NCBI GenBank assembly: GCA_023436395.1
Contig: JAEZJJ010000076.1
Span: forward strand, 1 to 19,371
Source: Bacillota bacterium
GTDB taxonomy: Bacteria > Bacillota > Clostridia > Lachnospirales > Cellulosilyticaceae
Length of the DNA stretch: 19,371 nt
Direction of reading: 5' to 3'
Positions 1 to 7,108 of this stretch are shown one piece after another. Made by a program: the position numbers and the translations under genes. How positions within the stretch are numbered: the first letter of the stretch is position 1; each line of letters begins with the position of its first letter. A model generated the notes under the pieces. The model saw only the letters and a program-made list of their open reading frames with translations, did no database searches and had not been told where the DNA came from.

Positions 1-41
1 CCAACGGGAGTTTGCAGGCGTTCATCTAAATAAGTGAGCTT

Positions 42-71
42 AGTGCTTCGAAAAATACGGACCGGAGCACT
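42..71 (+). other. Hairpin in left-edge non-coding DNA
   Basis: AGTGCTTCG (42-50) pairs with CGGAGCACT (63-71) around a 12-nt loop. The single non-Watson-Crick position is U-G when read on the plus strand and C-A on the minus strand, which slightly favours a plus-strand RNA. No T-tract follows, so it is not an intrinsic terminator. It may belong to the 3' end of something that begins left of the window. All three plus frames close by position 37, so at most about 12 codons of an upstream gene could be present, and I cannot choose between frames. Confidence 0.4.
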
Positions 72-80
72 GAAAGATAG

Positions 81-114
81 CCCTTCCCCTCTCCTTTCCG
101 CCCATCACCCTCCC
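81..114 (-). other. C-rich tract; G-run cluster on minus strand
   Basis: Five runs of three or four C occur at 81-83, 86-89, 101-103, 108-110 and 112-114, in a stretch almost free of A and G. The minus strand therefore carries five G-runs with spacers of 1, 4, 11 and 2 nt. This could form a G-quadruplex, although one spacer is longer than the usual limit of about 7. The composition is very unlike the surrounding AT-rich DNA. No coding function is seen. Confidence 0.4.
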
Positions 115-165
115 TTACAAACATCCCCGACAAATTTCAATTTATATGCATGCATAGCCATATTG

Positions 166-194
166 TTTCTGACTATTTAGTATGCCACTATAAT
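166..194 (+). promoter_or_regulatory. Possible promoter for the first AraC-type gene
   Basis: A perfect TATAAT lies at 189-194, about 110 nt before the start codon. The hexamer 17 nt upstream (TTTCTG) is a poor -35. A TTGTTT at 163-168 is closer to consensus but leaves a 20-nt spacer. Only the -10 is convincing. Confidence 0.35.
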
Positions 195-304
195 GTTTTT
201 ACCTTCTATTCTATACTTATAGTAAAAAATGATAAAAAGTGAGCAAAAAATGTGAAAATGCTTGTTTAAAAATAGAACATAATAGGCCTATAGGAGGTAA
301 TACT

Positions 305-1174
305 ATGAAAACAAACATAGATACAATTCAAGAGGTTGTTGATTATATTGATGCCCATTTAGAAGAACAACTGGATTTGGATAGTCTCTGCAAAGTATCA
401 AGGTATTCTAGATATCATCTAAGCCGTATGTTTTCAAACATTGTGGGGTTGTCAATGCATACTTATATTCAACGAAGAAGATTGACCGAGGCGGCACGAT
501 TGCTGAGATTCACCAATAAGTCTATTATGGAGATTGCATTGTTTGCTGGGTATGAGACGCAGCAGTCCTTTACTATGGGGTTTAAGAAACTATTCAAATG
601 TAGCCCGAGGGCATTCAGGAGAAAAAGAGATTTCTATCCATATCAATTAAAGTTTACCGTTGATGGTCAACAAGAATTAAGGGGGGATAAGATTATGGAT
701 ATTAGAATTGTTGAGGGTGATAAAATGATTTTAGTTGGTTACAAAAAAAATACTCGTTTTGGCTTTTTTGTAATTAGCAAGTGTTGGAATAAAATTCATG
801 CACTAAAGAATGCTATTCCAAGCAGAAAAAATACGGATTTTCTGATAGGTCTTAATGACTATACAAAATGGGAGGTGGATGCAGAAAGACAACCCGCCTT
901 TGATTATTATGCAGCATCTGAGGTTGAACAGATTGGCACAATTCCTAAAGGAATGAAGGTGAAGGAACTTCCGGCAACAAAGTATATTGTTTTTAGTTTT
1001 AAGGCAAAAAGCAAAGATAGCTTGCAACCTGTAGCTGATTACATCTACAAGGAGTGGTTTCCACAATCAACCTGTCAGCTCAATCAAAATGCAAGATATG
1101 ACTTTGCACGATATGGAGAGAAAGTCGATTCAGATGGCAAAAGTCTAATTGAATATTGGGTTCCAATTTTGTGA
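305..1174 (+). CDS. AraC-family regulator with GyrI-like effector-binding domain
   Basis: This is a predicted transcription factor of 289 residues. Residues 1 to about 105 form the double helix-turn-helix of the AraC/XylS family: an IQEVVDYIDAHLEEQLDLD-type first helix pair, then GYETQQSFTMGFKKLFKCSP, close to the family signature ending F-K-x-x-G-x-S-P. From about residue 125 to the end is a domain resembling GyrI/AraC_E_bind (SOUL-like small-molecule binding), closing with the typical E-Y-W-V-P strand. The start at 305 is chosen because AGGAGG (292-297) lies 7 nt upstream. The reading frame stays open to 239, but nothing there supports initiation. No partner gene is adjacent in the same orientation before yjdM. 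The ligand is unknown; related proteins sense drugs or other amphipathic compounds. A paralogue with the same architecture lies at 7109-7909. Confidence 0.9.
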   Translation: MKTNIDTIQEVVDYIDAHLEEQLDLDSLCKVSRYSRYHLSRMFSNIVGLSMHTYIQRRRLTEAARLLRFTNKSIMEIALFAGYETQQSFTMGFKKLFKCSPRAFRRKRDFYPYQLKFTVDGQQELRGDKIMDIRIVEGDKMILVGYKKNTRFGFFVISKCWNKIHALKNAIPSRKNTDFLIGLNDYTKWEVDAERQPAFDYYAASEVEQIGTIPKGMKVKELPATKYIVFSFKAKSKDSLQPVADYIYKEWFPQSTCQLNQNARYDFARYGEKVDSDGKSLIEYWVPIL

Positions 1175-1345
1175 AAGCTACAAAGTGAAGATACTTAAGG
1201 TACTTATATTTTGAGCCAAGGTTTAGGTATCGTAAAAGAGTATAAATTCTAAGTTTTCAGTTAAGCTATAGAGATGATAGCAGGATTACATTACAAATAG
1301 GAATATAAAAAATAGGGCAAACTAATAAAGAAAAAAAGTGAAGAT

Positions 1346-1374
1346 TTGTCAAGTATTTAAGACTATGTTATGAT
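1346..1374 (+). promoter_or_regulatory. Sigma-A promoter of yjdM
   Basis: TTGTCA (1346-1351), a 17-nt spacer and TATGAT (1369-1374), ending 41 nt before the chosen yjdM start. Both hexamers match consensus at five of six positions. It makes yjdM independent of the upstream AraC-type gene. The 170 bases between that gene's stop and this promoter show no clear terminator. Confidence 0.7.
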
Positions 1375-1415
1375 AAATGGACTAGAATGTACAACAAAGA
1401 ATGGAGAATGTAACA

Positions 1416-1763
1416 ATGACAACTTTACCAAATTGCCCAAAATGTAATTCTGAGTATACTTATGAAGATGGAACACTTTTAGTTTGTCCAGAGTGTGGTT
1501 ATGAATGGACAGCAAGTAGTCAAGCAGCAGAAGAAGATGCAAATGCGATTAAGGATGCAAATGGCAATATCTTAGCTGAAGGAGACTCTGTAACTGTTAT
1601 TAAAGACCTTAAAGTAAAGGGAAGCTCTTTAGTAATTAAAATTGGTACTAAGGTAAAAAATATCCGTCTTATTGAAGATGCTACAGATGGGCATAACATT
1701 GATTGTAAGATTGATGGTATTGGTGCCATGAAATTAAAATCAGAGTTCGTAAAAAAACTTTAA
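1416..1763 (+). CDS. yjdM: Zinc-ribbon protein YjdM (formerly PhnA)
   Basis: A 115-residue protein that matches the YjdM/PhnA family along its whole length. The N-terminal zinc ribbon has CPKC at residues 7-10 and CPEC at 24-27. An acidic linker follows, then the conserved PhnA domain with KDANGN, GDSVT, KDLKVKGSS, IGTKVKNI and the terminal MKLKSEFVKK. E. coli PhnA was once tied to alkylphosphonate use because it sits near the phn operon, but it is not part of the C-P lyase pathway. The molecular role of the family is not settled. ATG 1416 is preferred over in-frame ATG 1401 because GGAGA (1403-1407) is correctly spaced for it and homologues begin about here. It has its own promoter and shares a terminator with the convergent peptidase gene. 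Confidence 0.93.
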   Translation: MTTLPNCPKCNSEYTYEDGTLLVCPECGYEWTASSQAAEEDANAIKDANGNILAEGDSVTVIKDLKVKGSSLVIKIGTKVKNIRLIEDATDGHNIDCKIDGIGAMKLKSEFVKKL

Positions 1764-1775
1764 TAGAATAAATAG

Positions 1776-1826
1776 AAACAAATAAAGAACCTATGCGCTA
1801 AATGCCCATAGGTTCTTTATTTGTTT
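1776..1826. terminator. Perfect 20-bp bidirectional terminator
   Basis: The arms 1776-1795 and 1807-1826 are perfectly complementary over 20 bp around an 11-nt loop, with A-rich and T-rich ends on both strands. It serves yjdM on the plus strand and the peptidase on the minus strand. The stop codon and final codons of the minus-strand gene lie inside the hairpin. Confidence 0.92.
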
Positions 1827-2660
1827 AATAAGTGTGTCTAATTCCCAGGTTTTATGACTTCGAATAAGACTATCTGAGTCATTTACAATGATTTTCCCAT
1901 CTAAGCTAATGCCTGCTAGAACAATAAAGTGACCAGAAGTGGTGAAATCACCTGGACCCATACTTGCAATAATAGGATGGCCCTCACTAAGCCTATCTAT
2001 GATGATAGAGGGATCTAGAGGAAGTTCTTCACTGTTAAGACCGAGTTCATGGGCGCCTTGAGTCATTAGTTCCCAACTAGAGCCTCTATCTTCTACTAAG
2101 TAGCCACTGGCATAGCTAAAGTCAGCAATTGCTTTAGGATTCAAGTCAGTATTACCTGTAAGCCCTACACTGACCATGGAAAGGGCAGTAGGTCCACAAC
2201 CATTGATGGCAATAAAGTCATTACCATAATACTCATACCCCCATCTTGTATCCCATTGAAGAAATAGAGGAATTTCACCAGGTATATAATCTTCTGTAAT
2301 AGAAATAGGACCAGAAGACAGTAAGCCACTCAGATAATTAGGGTAGTTTTTAACAAAAGAGATAGTTTCAGGTTTTTTCTGTGCTAGCTCTATAAGTGAA
2401 AAAGGGTAATTATAGTCGTCAAAAGTAGAGGAGGGTGAAGATGACGTTAATGGAGGAAAGGATTCTTCGGTAAAGGCATGGGCAGGTAAGGTAAATAGTA
2501 ATTTTTGTAGTAATATTGTTACACTTACAATTAATAATCCTAGCCATATAAAACGCGTACTATAGTGGATGAAATGTGCTTTTTTCCTTTTCTTAGATCT
2601 AGTAGACTTTTTTTTATATGAGGGAGATTTTTGAAGGGAGTTCCCAGTAGATTGATTCAT
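1791..2660 (-). CDS. Membrane-anchored C39-like cysteine peptidase
   Basis: A 289-residue protein with a very basic cytoplasmic N-terminus (KKKSTRSKKRKK around residues 16-27), one hydrophobic segment at about 37-58 acting as membrane anchor or uncleaved signal, a Ser/Pro-rich linker, and a C-terminal Peptidase_C39_2-type papain fold on the outside. Candidate catalytic residues are Cys155 in NGCGPTALSM, with an oxyanion-helping Gln about 20 residues earlier (LFLQWDTRWG), His244 in SGHFIVLAG, and Asp/Asn at 260-261 in IIVNDSDS. Family members are surface or secreted cysteine proteases, but the substrate is unknown. The C39 domain of bacteriocin exporters is related in fold, yet no ABC transporter domain is fused here. 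A strong AAGGAGGT lies just upstream of the ATG. The gene diverges from the gntR operon. Confidence 0.87.
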   Translation of the reverse strand: MNQSTGNSLQKSPSYKKKSTRSKKRKKAHFIHYSTRFIWLGLLIVSVTILLQKLLFTLPAHAFTEESFPPLTSSSPSSTFDDYNYPFSLIELAQKKPETISFVKNYPNYLSGLLSSGPISITEDYIPGEIPLFLQWDTRWGYEYYGNDFIAINGCGPTALSMVSVGLTGNTDLNPKAIADFSYASGYLVEDRGSSWELMTQGAHELGLNSEELPLDPSIIIDRLSEGHPIIASMGPGDFTTSGHFIVLAGISLDGKIIVNDSDSLIRSHKTWELDTLIKQIKNLWAFSA

Positions 2661-2704
2661 AAATACCTCCTTAGCAGTAGAAATTACTTTTTAAATATAA
2701 CCAG

Positions 2705-2722
2705 ATTATAGTACATACTATA
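2705..2722 (-). promoter_or_regulatory. Minus-strand -10 with overlapping dyad
   Basis: On the minus strand a TATAAT (2705-2710) lies 45 nt upstream of the peptidase start codon. It overlaps a perfect inverted repeat, TATAGTA-CA-TACTATA, at 2707-2722. No good -35 is visible at 17 nt, so an activator or repressor acting at the dyad is plausible. Confidence 0.45.
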
Positions 2723-2792
2723 CATTTCTAATCTTACAAAAGTAAAAACAAAATTATTAATAATCTGTAATAATTGAAAAACATATATGGTA

Positions 2793-2821
2793 TTGACAAT
2801 GTAACGATACAGAGTTATTAT
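2793..2821 (+). promoter_or_regulatory. Consensus sigma-A promoter of the gntR-ABC operon
   Basis: A perfect TTGACA (2793-2798), 17-nt spacer and TATTAT (2816-2821, five of six). It is one of the strongest promoters in the window, consistent with a gene cluster held off by a repressor. Confidence 0.8.
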
Positions 2822-2856
2822 CTGTGTATAAAGAGTATATACAGTTTATATACAGT
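2822..2856 (+). promoter_or_regulatory. Candidate GntR operator downstream of the -10
   Basis: Directly after the -10 lies CTGTGTATA (2822-2830), then TATATACAG (2836-2844), an inverted repeat with one mismatch and a 5-nt gap. TATATACAGT occurs twice (2836-2845 and 2847-2856), 11 bp apart, about one helical turn. The location over the expected transcription start suits autorepression by the YtrA-type regulator encoded next, as known for that family. Binding is inferred. Confidence 0.55.
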
Positions 2857-2921
2857 ATATAGCTTGTTAGGAGAGACGAATCAATAAAGTGATAAGATGT
2901 AAAATGGAAAGGATTGAGAAA

Positions 2922-3296
2922 TTGGATATTATAATCGTAAATGATAGCGCTATCCCCCTTTATGAACAGATTATTAATCAAATTAAAGAGAATGTTTTAA
3001 AGGGCGAATTAGCACAAGGCACATTATTACCTTCTATTCGTATGATGGCTAAAGAATTAAAGGTAAGTATCATTACAGTAAAAAGAGCTTATGAGGAACT
3101 AGAAATAGAAGGATTTGTACAAACAGTTCATGGTAAAGGAACTTATGTGTCCCTTGCTAATCGGGAGAGACTAAAAGAGATACAAATGAGTCAGCTAGAA
3201 GAGAAACTAGAGGCAGTAGTAGTTACAGCTAAGAGTATAGAGATGAGTTTAGAGGAGCTTCAAGAACGTGTAGCCCTTATTTTTGAGGAGGTATAG
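2922..3296 (+). CDS. GntR-family regulator, YtrA subfamily
   Basis: A small repressor-type protein: a winged helix-turn-helix (IPLYEQIINQIKENVLKGEL, SIRMMAKELKVSIITVKRAYEELE, GFVQTVHGKGTYV) followed by a short helical dimerisation tail of about 45 residues. That is the YtrA-type architecture, without a ligand domain. The frame is open from GTG 2889, and ATG 2904 is another option. I choose TTG 2922 (124 residues) because GAAAGGA (2907-2913) lies 8 nt upstream and family members usually begin with a D-I-I-I-type strand just before I-P-L-Y-E-Q. The stop is 3 nt before the ABC ATPase start, so the two are co-transcribed. It most likely represses its own operon in response to antibiotic or envelope stress, by analogy with ytrA. 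Confidence 0.88.
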   Translation: MDIIIVNDSAIPLYEQIINQIKENVLKGELAQGTLLPSIRMMAKELKVSIITVKRAYEELEIEGFVQTVHGKGTYVSLANRERLKEIQMSQLEEKLEAVVVTAKSIEMSLEELQERVALIFEEV

Positions 3297-3299
3297 AAG

Positions 3300-4160
3300 A
3301 TGGAAGCAGTAGTTTTTAAAGGAATCAAAAAACAATTTGGTGATTTTCAGTTGAATATTCCGCAGTTAGGAATTAAGAAAGGCTATATTACAGGCTTTAT
3401 AGGAGAAAATGGCTCAGGAAAAACAACTACTATTAAGTTAATGCTAGATATGCTTATTCCTGATGCGGGAGAAGTTGTGATTGACGGCATGAAAGTAAGT
3501 AAAAATGCTAAAGTTATCAAAGAAAAAATAGGATATGTAGGAGAGCCAACGGGTTATCCTCAAGAAGCTAAGCTTAAAAATATTAAACGAATGGTGAAGC
3601 CTTTTTATAAAGACTGGGATGAAAAGCTTTTTAATAGCTATATGGAGCGCTTTAGCCTGAAAGAAGATAAAAAGTATGGCGACTTATCAACAGGGCAAAA
3701 AAAGCAATTTGCCCTTATTGTAGCCCTTGCTCATAAACCGGAACTTATTATTTTAGATGAACCAACAGCAGGACTTGATCCAGTTGTAAGAAGTGAAATG
3801 ATTGATGTATTAATGGAGCATATGCAAAATGAAGAGGTTACTATTTTTTATTCTACCCATATTACTTCAGATCTTGAAAAAGCGGGAGATTATCTAGTCT
3901 ATATTCGAAATGGTCGTATTGAAATGCAAGTCACAAAAGATGAGCTTTTAAATAATTATTGTATTGTAAAAGGTCCAAAGCATTTATTTGATAAAGAAAT
4001 TCAAAAAGAGCTTCTAGGTTATAAACAAACAAGCTTAGGTGGTGAAGCACTAGTGAGAAGCAGAGCATTAGCAAACGAGCTTTTTGGTGATGAAGTAAAA
4101 TATGTAGTACCAACTATTGAAGACGTTATGGTGCTCTTATCTAGCAAGAGGGGGGAATAG
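3300..4160 (+). CDS. ABC transporter ATP-binding protein (YtrB/BcrA-like)
   Basis: A 286-residue nucleotide-binding subunit. Walker A GENGSGKT is at residues 35-42, the signature LSTGQ at 129-133, Walker B LIILDE at 149-154, the D-loop at 158-161 and the switch His at 187 (STH). The Q-loop position reads IGYVGEPTG, with Glu82 where many ABC ATPases have Gln; this substitution is common in this exporter subfamily. About 70 further residues follow the H-loop, as in the BcrA/YtrB type. GAGGAGG (3285-3291) precedes the ATG at good spacing. It pairs with the permease that begins 3 nt after its stop. Substrate unknown; bacitracin-like antibiotics or other envelope-active compounds are the usual guess for this operon type. 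Confidence 0.93.
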   Translation: MEAVVFKGIKKQFGDFQLNIPQLGIKKGYITGFIGENGSGKTTTIKLMLDMLIPDAGEVVIDGMKVSKNAKVIKEKIGYVGEPTGYPQEAKLKNIKRMVKPFYKDWDEKLFNSYMERFSLKEDKKYGDLSTGQKKQFALIVALAHKPELIILDEPTAGLDPVVRSEMIDVLMEHMQNEEVTIFYSTHITSDLEKAGDYLVYIRNGRIEMQVTKDELLNNYCIVKGPKHLFDKEIQKELLGYKQTSLGGEALVRSRALANELFGDEVKYVVPTIEDVMVLLSSKRGE

Positions 4161-4163
4161 AAG

Positions 4164-4823
4164 ATGAATGGAACACTTTTACTCATTAAGAAGAATTTGA
4201 TTTTTCTAACAACATCTATTAAATCAGCTTTAGTAACAAGTATCTTTTTCTGCTTGTTTATGCCGATATGGAGTATTGGCTTTGGTGTTGCTATGCCTGC
4301 ATTACTAGGGTATATTTTAATTTATAGTATTATGGCATATGAAGAGCGTAGTAAAGTAGAGCTAATGACAGCTGCAATGCCTATAAGTAGAAAGGAAATG
4401 TGTGCTTCAAGATATATAGAAAGCATTATTTATCTTGTAGGTGGTTGTATCCTTGCCCAAATAGGCTTATGGCTGAATTTTATATCTCAGCTGCATATGG
4501 TGATTGGAGAAATACTTAAGATAACACCTATCTTACTAGCTGTTACTTTCTTAATAGGGGCAATTTATAACAGTATTATCTTACCAGTTGTTTTTTATTT
4601 TGGAACGATTAAAGCCAGATATTATTTAATGTTTAGCTATGTTCTCATCTTTGTAGTTGCTAATACAATCAGCAGTATAGGACCTGTAGAGCAAAGTATA
4701 GTAGTATATATCAACAAACTAGGTCATATTATGCCAATACTGATGCTTATATTAGGAATAATCGTTTATTATATCTCTTACCGCATTAGCCTTAATATAT
4801 GGAAGAAAAAAGATTTTAAATAG
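4164..4823 (+). CDS. ABC-2 type transporter permease
   Basis: A 219-residue integral membrane protein with about six hydrophobic segments. It carries the conserved cytoplasmic motif M-A-Y-E-E-R-S-K followed by A-A-M-P-I-S-R-K-E, typical of the ABC2_membrane_5 family of small permeases in GntR-regulated exporter operons. It probably dimerises as the membrane part of the exporter energised by the preceding ATPase. A purine-rich GAGGGGGG run, which overlaps the end of the ATPase gene, acts as ribosome-binding site. A terminator follows directly, closing the operon. Confidence 0.9.
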   Translation: MNGTLLLIKKNLIFLTTSIKSALVTSIFFCLFMPIWSIGFGVAMPALLGYILIYSIMAYEERSKVELMTAAMPISRKEMCASRYIESIIYLVGGCILAQIGLWLNFISQLHMVIGEILKITPILLAVTFLIGAIYNSIILPVVFYFGTIKARYYLMFSYVLIFVVANTISSIGPVEQSIVVYINKLGHIMPILMLILGIIVYYISYRISLNIWKKKDFK

Positions 4824-4826
4824 ACA

Positions 4827-4864
4827 GTAACTATTCAGCTTAAGGCTGAGTAGTTACATTTTTT
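4827..4864 (+). terminator. Terminator of the gntR-ABC operon
   Basis: GTAACTATTCAGC (4827-4839) pairs with GCTGAGTAGTTAC (4845-4857): 13 bp with one G-U and a 5-nt loop, followed by a T6 tract (4859-4864). Only 24 nt separate it from the next start codon, leaving no space for a new promoter. Confidence 0.85.
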
Positions 4865-4888
4865 AATTGTTATCTGGAGGAGTCTTAT

Positions 4889-5392
4889 ATGAAAAAAGCA
4901 TTGTTAGTAATAGATATGCAAAATGTATGTGTTGGAGAGCATCATGCAAAAATGTTTCATTATGATAATGAGTCTTTAATCAAAAGTGTAAATGATAGAA
5001 TTAATGAGTATAGCAATGAGGACGTTATATATATATGTACTATAATGAAAAACAATCTGATTAATAAATTGGCACCATTTAGTGCATATGAAGGTAGTAA
5101 TGAAGCCAGATTAGTCAATACGTTAATGGTTGTTAATAATGCGGTACTAAATAAATATAAGGGTGATGCCTTTAGTAATCCTGAATTAGCAAAAATCCTT
5201 GAAAGAAAAGGCATTGAAGAAATAGAATTAGTGGGGGTAGATGGTGGGGGTTGTGTAGCTACAACTGCATTAGGTGGCATTAAAAAAGGATTTAGGGTTT
5301 CGATTTATACAAAAGCAGTTGGAACAATATTTAAAAAAAAGGCTATGAAGCTGAATAAAAGACTTAAGGAAAAGGGAGTTGTTTTTTTATAG
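4889..5392 (+). CDS. Isochorismatase-like cysteine hydrolase
   Basis: A 167-residue protein of the isochorismatase/nicotinamidase-like superfamily. The catalytic triad can be placed as Asp9 (LLVIDMQN), Lys89 (LNKYKGDAF) and Cys122 (VGVDGGGCVATTA), with the usual cis-peptide position just before the GGGC turn. It lacks the nicotinamidase metal-site D-x-H pattern, so a general amidase or other cysteine hydrolase is more likely than PncA. The substrate cannot be read from the sequence. GGAGGAG (4876-4882) gives a strong start. It lies between the exporter operon terminator and cobQ, 42 nt ahead of cobQ with no terminator between, so it may be co-transcribed with cobQ. Its own promoter is not apparent. 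Confidence 0.88.
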   Translation: MKKALLVIDMQNVCVGEHHAKMFHYDNESLIKSVNDRINEYSNEDVIYICTIMKNNLINKLAPFSAYEGSNEARLVNTLMVVNNAVLNKYKGDAFSNPELAKILERKGIEEIELVGVDGGGCVATTALGGIKKGFRVSIYTKAVGTIFKKKAMKLNKRLKEKGVVFL

Positions 5393-5434
5393 AGTCGATG
5401 CATCACTTTCATTAAATAAAGTAAAGGAGTACAT

Positions 5435-6979
5435 ATGGGAAAAAGTATTATGTTTCAAGGAACGGCTTCTAATGTAGGGAAAAGTTTGTTAACTGCTGGA
5501 TTTTGTAGGATATTTAAGCAAGATGGGCTGAGAGTTAGTCCCTTTAAATCTCAGAATATGGCTCTTAATTCGTTTATAACAGAAGAAGGCTTAGAAATGG
5601 GAAGGGCACAGGTTTTTCAAGCAGAGGCGGCAGGGATTAAACCTAGTGCTAAGATGAATCCTATTTTACTCAAGCCTACAAGTGATCAGGGTTCACAGGT
5701 GATTGTAAATGGGAAAGTATATGGCAATATGACAGTTAGAGAATATCAAGAATTAATACCACAGCTAGCAGAAATGATTAAAGCGCATTATGAGACTTTA
5801 AGTAGTGAATATGACGTTGTGGTTATAGAAGGAGCAGGAAGTCCTGCGGAGATTAATTTAAGAGATAAAGGTATTGTTAACATGGGGATGGCAGAAATAG
5901 CAGATTCACCTGTTATTCTAATTGGAGATATTGATAAGGGAGGGGTATTTGCTTCGATTTTAGGAACACTGATGCTTTTAAGAGAGGAAGAAAGAGCGAG
6001 AGTGAAAGGTGTGATTATTAATAAATTTAGAGGAGATTACAGTATTTTAGAACCAGGCATCAAGAAGCTAGAGGATTTAATAAAAATACCTGTATTAGGA
6101 GTGGTACCTTATAACCATTTAAAAGTAGAGGATGAAGATAGTTTAACAAGTCGTTTTCATCAAACTGTTGGAAAAAATAATGCTATTGATATTGCCATTA
6201 TCCACTTACCCCATATCTCCAATTTTACGGATTTTAATATGTTAGAAATACAAGAAGATGTACAACTAAGATATATAAGACGTGGTGAAAAAATTGGAAC
6301 ACCTGACCTAGTTATTTTGCCAGGAAGTAAAAATACTTTAGCAGATTTAACTTATTTAAAGGAAAGTGGTTTAGATATAGAACTTCATAAACTTCATATC
6401 CAAGGTACTCTTATTATGGGGATATGCGGTGGTTATCAAATGTTGGGTGAAAAAATTGCAGACCCTTATGGTGTAGAAGGTGATATGAAAGAAGCATTTG
6501 GCTTAGGTCTACTTCCTATTGACACGATTCTTGAAGATGAGAAGGTAACGACTCAGGTAGAGGGAACTATTTGTAAAGACTTACCAGGGCTATTAGGCGC
6601 AGTGGCATCTACTAAGGTAAAAGGCTACGAAATCCATATGGGTGTGACAAAAATGGCAAAGAAAACTAAAGCTTTAATGACTCTTACAAAGCAATTAGGG
6701 GAAACAATAAATGAAATAGAAGGAACTTGCAATGAAGCTGGTAGTGTATTTGGCACTTACTTACACGGTATCTTTGACGAGATGGACTTTACTAGAAAAC
6801 TTTTAAATGCTATAAGAGTGAAGAAAGGCTTAGAAGCAGTAGAAAATAGTATTATTTCTTTTGAGGTTTTCAAACAAGGTGAATATGACAAGCTAGCACA
6901 AATACTTAGAGAGCACGTAGATATAGCAGCTATATATGAAATTTTAGGAGTAAAAAGAAATGAGAAAAATTTCAATTAA
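5435..6979 (+). CDS. cobQ: Cobyric acid synthase (CobQ/CbiP)
   Basis: A 514-residue glutamine-dependent amidotransferase that amidates adenosylcobyrinic acid a,c-diamide at four side chains to give adenosylcobyric acid, in the cytoplasm. The N-terminal dethiobiotin-synthetase-like ATPase half opens with GTASNVGKS (residues 9-17) and has VVIEGAGSPAEINL and ILIGDIDKGGVFAS. The C-terminal class-I glutaminase half has LPGSKNT, the nucleophile Cys331 in MGICGGYQ and catalytic His444 in GTYLHGIFD. Both halves are intact and the length is normal. It stands alone: no other cobalamin gene and no cobalamin riboswitch are in the window. That suggests salvage or a scattered pathway, though the rest may lie elsewhere. 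AAAGGAG (5423-5429) sets the start. Confidence 0.96.
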   Translation: MGKSIMFQGTASNVGKSLLTAGFCRIFKQDGLRVSPFKSQNMALNSFITEEGLEMGRAQVFQAEAAGIKPSAKMNPILLKPTSDQGSQVIVNGKVYGNMTVREYQELIPQLAEMIKAHYETLSSEYDVVVIEGAGSPAEINLRDKGIVNMGMAEIADSPVILIGDIDKGGVFASILGTLMLLREEERARVKGVIINKFRGDYSILEPGIKKLEDLIKIPVLGVVPYNHLKVEDEDSLTSRFHQTVGKNNAIDIAIIHLPHISNFTDFNMLEIQEDVQLRYIRRGEKIGTPDLVILPGSKNTLADLTYLKESGLDIELHKLHIQGTLIMGICGGYQMLGEKIADPYGVEGDMKEAFGLGLLPIDTILEDEKVTTQVEGTICKDLPGLLGAVASTKVKGYEIHMGVTKMAKKTKALMTLTKQLGETINEIEGTCNEAGSVFGTYLHGIFDEMDFTRKLLNAIRVKKGLEAVENSIISFEVFKQGEYDKLAQILREHVDIAAIYEILGVKRNEKNFN

Positions 6980-7108
6980 TTACTTATATGAGAACATGGT
7001 AACAAGAGCAGCTAGTAACAGCTAAGATCAAAACACCGTTATATTATGATACGATTTTATCGGGTTAGCAAAAACCAATAGTTATAAAATAATAATGGAG
7101 GTGAGGTT

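Noticed and set aside
239..304. Extended N-terminus of the first AraC-type regulator
   Set aside because: No ribosome-binding site at the earlier start; a strong one precedes ATG 305, where homologues also begin.
2757..2981. 74-residue minus-strand ORF over the gntR promoter
   Set aside because: It covers a consensus promoter and operator, has no family features and no ribosome-binding site.
5393..5434. Cobalamin riboswitch upstream of cobQ
   Set aside because: The gap is only 42 nt, and the region ahead of the hydrolase gene is also too short and lacks a B12 box.
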